Of a DNA stretch of 64,000 nt, positions 62,741-64,000 are shown in pieces. Location: positions 1-64,000 of the forward strand of contig CAUWJP010000009.1 in assembly GCA_963559135.1 (NCBI GenBank), given 5' to 3'. The notes beneath the pieces are model-generated. The model saw nothing but the letters and a program-made list of their open reading frames with translations. It was not told the origin of the DNA and did not search any database. The translations under genes were made by a program, and so were the position numbers. Within the stretch, counting starts at the first letter, position 1. Each line of letters starts with the position of its first letter. The stretch is from Sellimonas sp963559135 (lineage in GTDB: Bacteria > Bacillota > Clostridia > Lachnospirales > Lachnospiraceae).

Positions 62741-63184
62741 ATGGCAAGAAAACGCACATTGGCAAAGGTAACTGCAAAGACAGAAGCTGCAGCGGCAGAA
62801 GCTGCAAAAGCGGCAGCAGAAAAAACAGAGACTGTGAAAGAAGCAGCAGTAGAAAAGACAGAAGCTGTAAAAGAAGCAGTAGCTGAAAAAACAGAAGAAG
62901 TAAAAGAAGCAGTGAAAGAAGCAGCAGAAAAGACAGTTAAAACTGCAAAGAAAACAGCTGCGAAAAAAACGACAAAGAAAGAAATCAAAGTAAGGACATT
63001 TGTTCAGTATTTTGGAAAAGAAGTAGAGGAAAAAGATATGATCGCCGCAGTCAAAAAAGACTGGACAAAGGTAAACGGAAAAAAAGTGGGAGATATCAAA
63101 GATATCACACTTTATGTAAAGCCGGAAGAAGCAGCAGTTTACTATGTAGTAAACGGTACAGACTCTGGAAAAGTGGCATTTTAA
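62741..63184 (+). CDS. DUF6465 protein with undecapeptide repeats
   Basis: A 147-residue very basic and acidic protein. Residues about 12-60 are Ala/Lys/Glu-rich and contain three 11-residue repeats: EKTETVKEAAV, EKTEAVKEAVA, EKTEEVKEAVK, a pattern that gives an amphipathic helix as in LEA or apolipoprotein-like proteins. A lysine-rich, histone-H1-like stretch (TAKKTAAKKTTKKEIK) follows. The globular end (about 78-147, VRTFVQYFGKEVEEKD and DITLYVKPEEAAVYYVVNG) matches DUF6465 as I know it. AGGAGG precedes the start. Function unknown. Confidence 0.85.
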   Translation: MARKRTLAKVTAKTEAAAAEAAKAAAEKTETVKEAAVEKTEAVKEAVAEKTEEVKEAVKEAAEKTVKTAKKTAAKKTTKKEIKVRTFVQYFGKEVEEKDMIAAVKKDWTKVNGKKVGDIKDITLYVKPEEAAVYYVVNGTDSGKVAF

Positions 63185-63202
63185 TGTACGAAAAAGTAGA
63201 AA

Positions 63203-63243
63203 TGATACCATATGGTCAGCGGACGGTATGGTATCTTTTTTTA
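63203..63243 (+). terminator. Terminator after the DUF6465 gene
   Basis: GATACCAT / ATGGTATC stem followed by seven T. Confidence 0.87.
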
Positions 63244-63323
63244 TGTCCGGATCACGAAATCAACAGATAATTTATAAATAAATAAAATAAAGAAAGAAAA
63301 AAAGGGAAGAATAAAAAAATATA

Positions 63324-63352
63324 TTGACAAAAAGAAACGGAGATGGTAAGAT
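63324..63352 (+). promoter_or_regulatory. Promoter of the last gene's long leader
   Basis: Consensus TTGACA, 17-base spacer, TAAGAT. Transcription from here gives a leader of about 255 bases before the next start codon. Confidence 0.75.
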
Positions 63353-63614
63353 TAAGACAAGATAAAGAAATAGAAATCAGAAAGGATTTCAGAAAGGGAG
63401 GTACGGACCACCGAAAACAAATTTATAACTCATATAATCTGAGAAAGGGAAGGTTAACGAATGACTGAAGAACCAACAAAGTGAGGATGGGCGTTGATGA
63501 TCAGACAAGCATCGGCGTCCATCTTTCGTGTTGCGGGAAGATCAGTTTTGTATTAAAATACAAGTAGGAGGGAAACGAAAAGAGTATTAAATAATATACA
63601 AAGGAGAGACAAAG
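63353..63614 (+). other. Long structured leader with a possible short leader peptide
   Basis: Contains GAAATC / GATTTC (near 63374-63391), two AGGGAGG/AGGGAAGG sites, a 7-codon frame MTEEPTK (63461-63484), and a stem between GGATGGGCGTTGATG and CATCGGCGTCCATC (63485-63523). The layout resembles an attenuator with a leader peptide. No known riboswitch consensus is recognised. Confidence 0.4.
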
Positions 63615-64000
63615 ATGGAAAGAGTATTTGAAGTAGCAGATCAGATAAGCCGGTTGCTCTTTGAAGATGGGCTGAAGAACATGGATTTCTCATGGATCTT
63701 TTCAGAAGGAGGAACAGTGGCAGTAGCTGTGGCTGGAGTGATCGCGCTACTGATGGTTTTCTTTGGAGCAAAGTGTAAATATGTTCTGTTTGCTCTGCAG
63801 GGACTTCTGCTTGGCGTGACTGCGGGACTTGCGGCATCTTGGTATCTGAATCTGGACGGATGGATCATGATCGGCGTATGCGCGGCAACGGGAGTGCTTC
63901 TTGCAGTATTTGAGGCGGTATTCCGCAAATTCGGAGCATTTGTATTTTCGTTTACAGCAATTTTTGTAAGTGCCTTGGCACTTGCGGGTGGCAGAGGCTA
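63615..64000 (+). CDS. Membrane protein, truncated by the window end
   Basis: Start at ATG 63615 after AAGGAGAG; the frame is still open at 64000. The visible 128 residues begin with an amphipathic stretch (MERVFEVADQISRLLF). They then show about four hydrophobic helices, including VAVAVAGVIALLMVFFG, YVLFALQGLLLGVTAGLAA and FVFSFTAIFVSALALAGG. The layout resembles DUF4203/TMEM198-type proteins, but this is a guess. Function unknown. Confidence 0.6.
   Translation, partial: MERVFEVADQISRLLFEDGLKNMDFSWIFSEGGTVAVAVAGVIALLMVFFGAKCKYVLFALQGLLLGVTAGLAASWYLNLDGWIMIGVCAATGVLLAVFEAVFRKFGAFVFSFTAIFVSALALAGGRG

Noticed and set aside
1..64000. CRISPR arrays, insertion sequences, prophage or integrative elements
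   Set aside because: No regularly spaced repeats, transposase, integrase or phage genes are visible on either strand.

Overview
The window looks like chromosomal sequence of a gut Clostridia bacterium, most likely Lachnospiraceae. The grounds are strong AGGAGG ribosome sites, TTGACA/TATAAT promoters, frequent short Rho-independent terminators, and Firmicutes-type families (HprK, long HPF, CcpA/LacI-like operators, a GntR-LacI hybrid AraR). The species-level assignment is inference. I see no phage, transposase, CRISPR array or conjugative module. Most of the window is housekeeping, with one sugar locus and a few decaying genes.

Layout. 1-2.6 kb: a TPP riboswitch controls thiW (thiazole uptake) and probably thiC (pyrimidine synthesis). 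2.6-5.4 kb: tRNA-Trp, a HAD phosphatase, a DUF2200 protein, a broken GNAT acetyltransferase and an unknown ORF. 5.4-10.1 kb: a MarR regulator with a palindromic operator in front of a heterodimeric ABC exporter with one degenerate ATP site. 10.2-21.9 kb: DUF1846 protein, FtsH, UvrC, HprK, ROK glucokinase, class A PBP, YigZ and HPF. 22-28.9 kb: PAP2 phosphatase, TypA, a double-OB SSB-like protein, DapA, DapB, a small lipoprotein and a eukaryote-type HisA. 29-36.8 kb: a secA-prfB-ACT-hom-apgM-lysC cluster holding the classic prfB frameshift and an internal translation start in lysC. 36.8-46.1 kb: an Xre regulator, a CYTH protein and a lipoprotein, then tig-clpP-clpX-lon-engB-AI-2E permease.

46.2-62.6 kb is a pentose/furanose region: FGGY kinase, NUDIX hydrolase, AraR, L-arabinose isomerase, a YesN/YesM-type two-component system, a YtfQRT-YjfF-like ABC importer and GalM. 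Inserted in it is a lysine riboswitch followed by an NhaC-family transporter, a probable lysine permease (LysW). The binding protein of the ABC importer carries a single in-frame TAG where relatives have a conserved glutamine. The window ends with a repeat-rich DUF6465 protein and a truncated membrane-protein gene behind a long leader.

The points most worth a second look are the amber codon in the binding-protein gene, the lysine riboswitch/NhaC pair, the internal lysC start, the hom-apgM-lysC arrangement without thrB, the eukaryote-type HisA, and several regulatory hairpins. I found no convincing wholly new multi-gene system.
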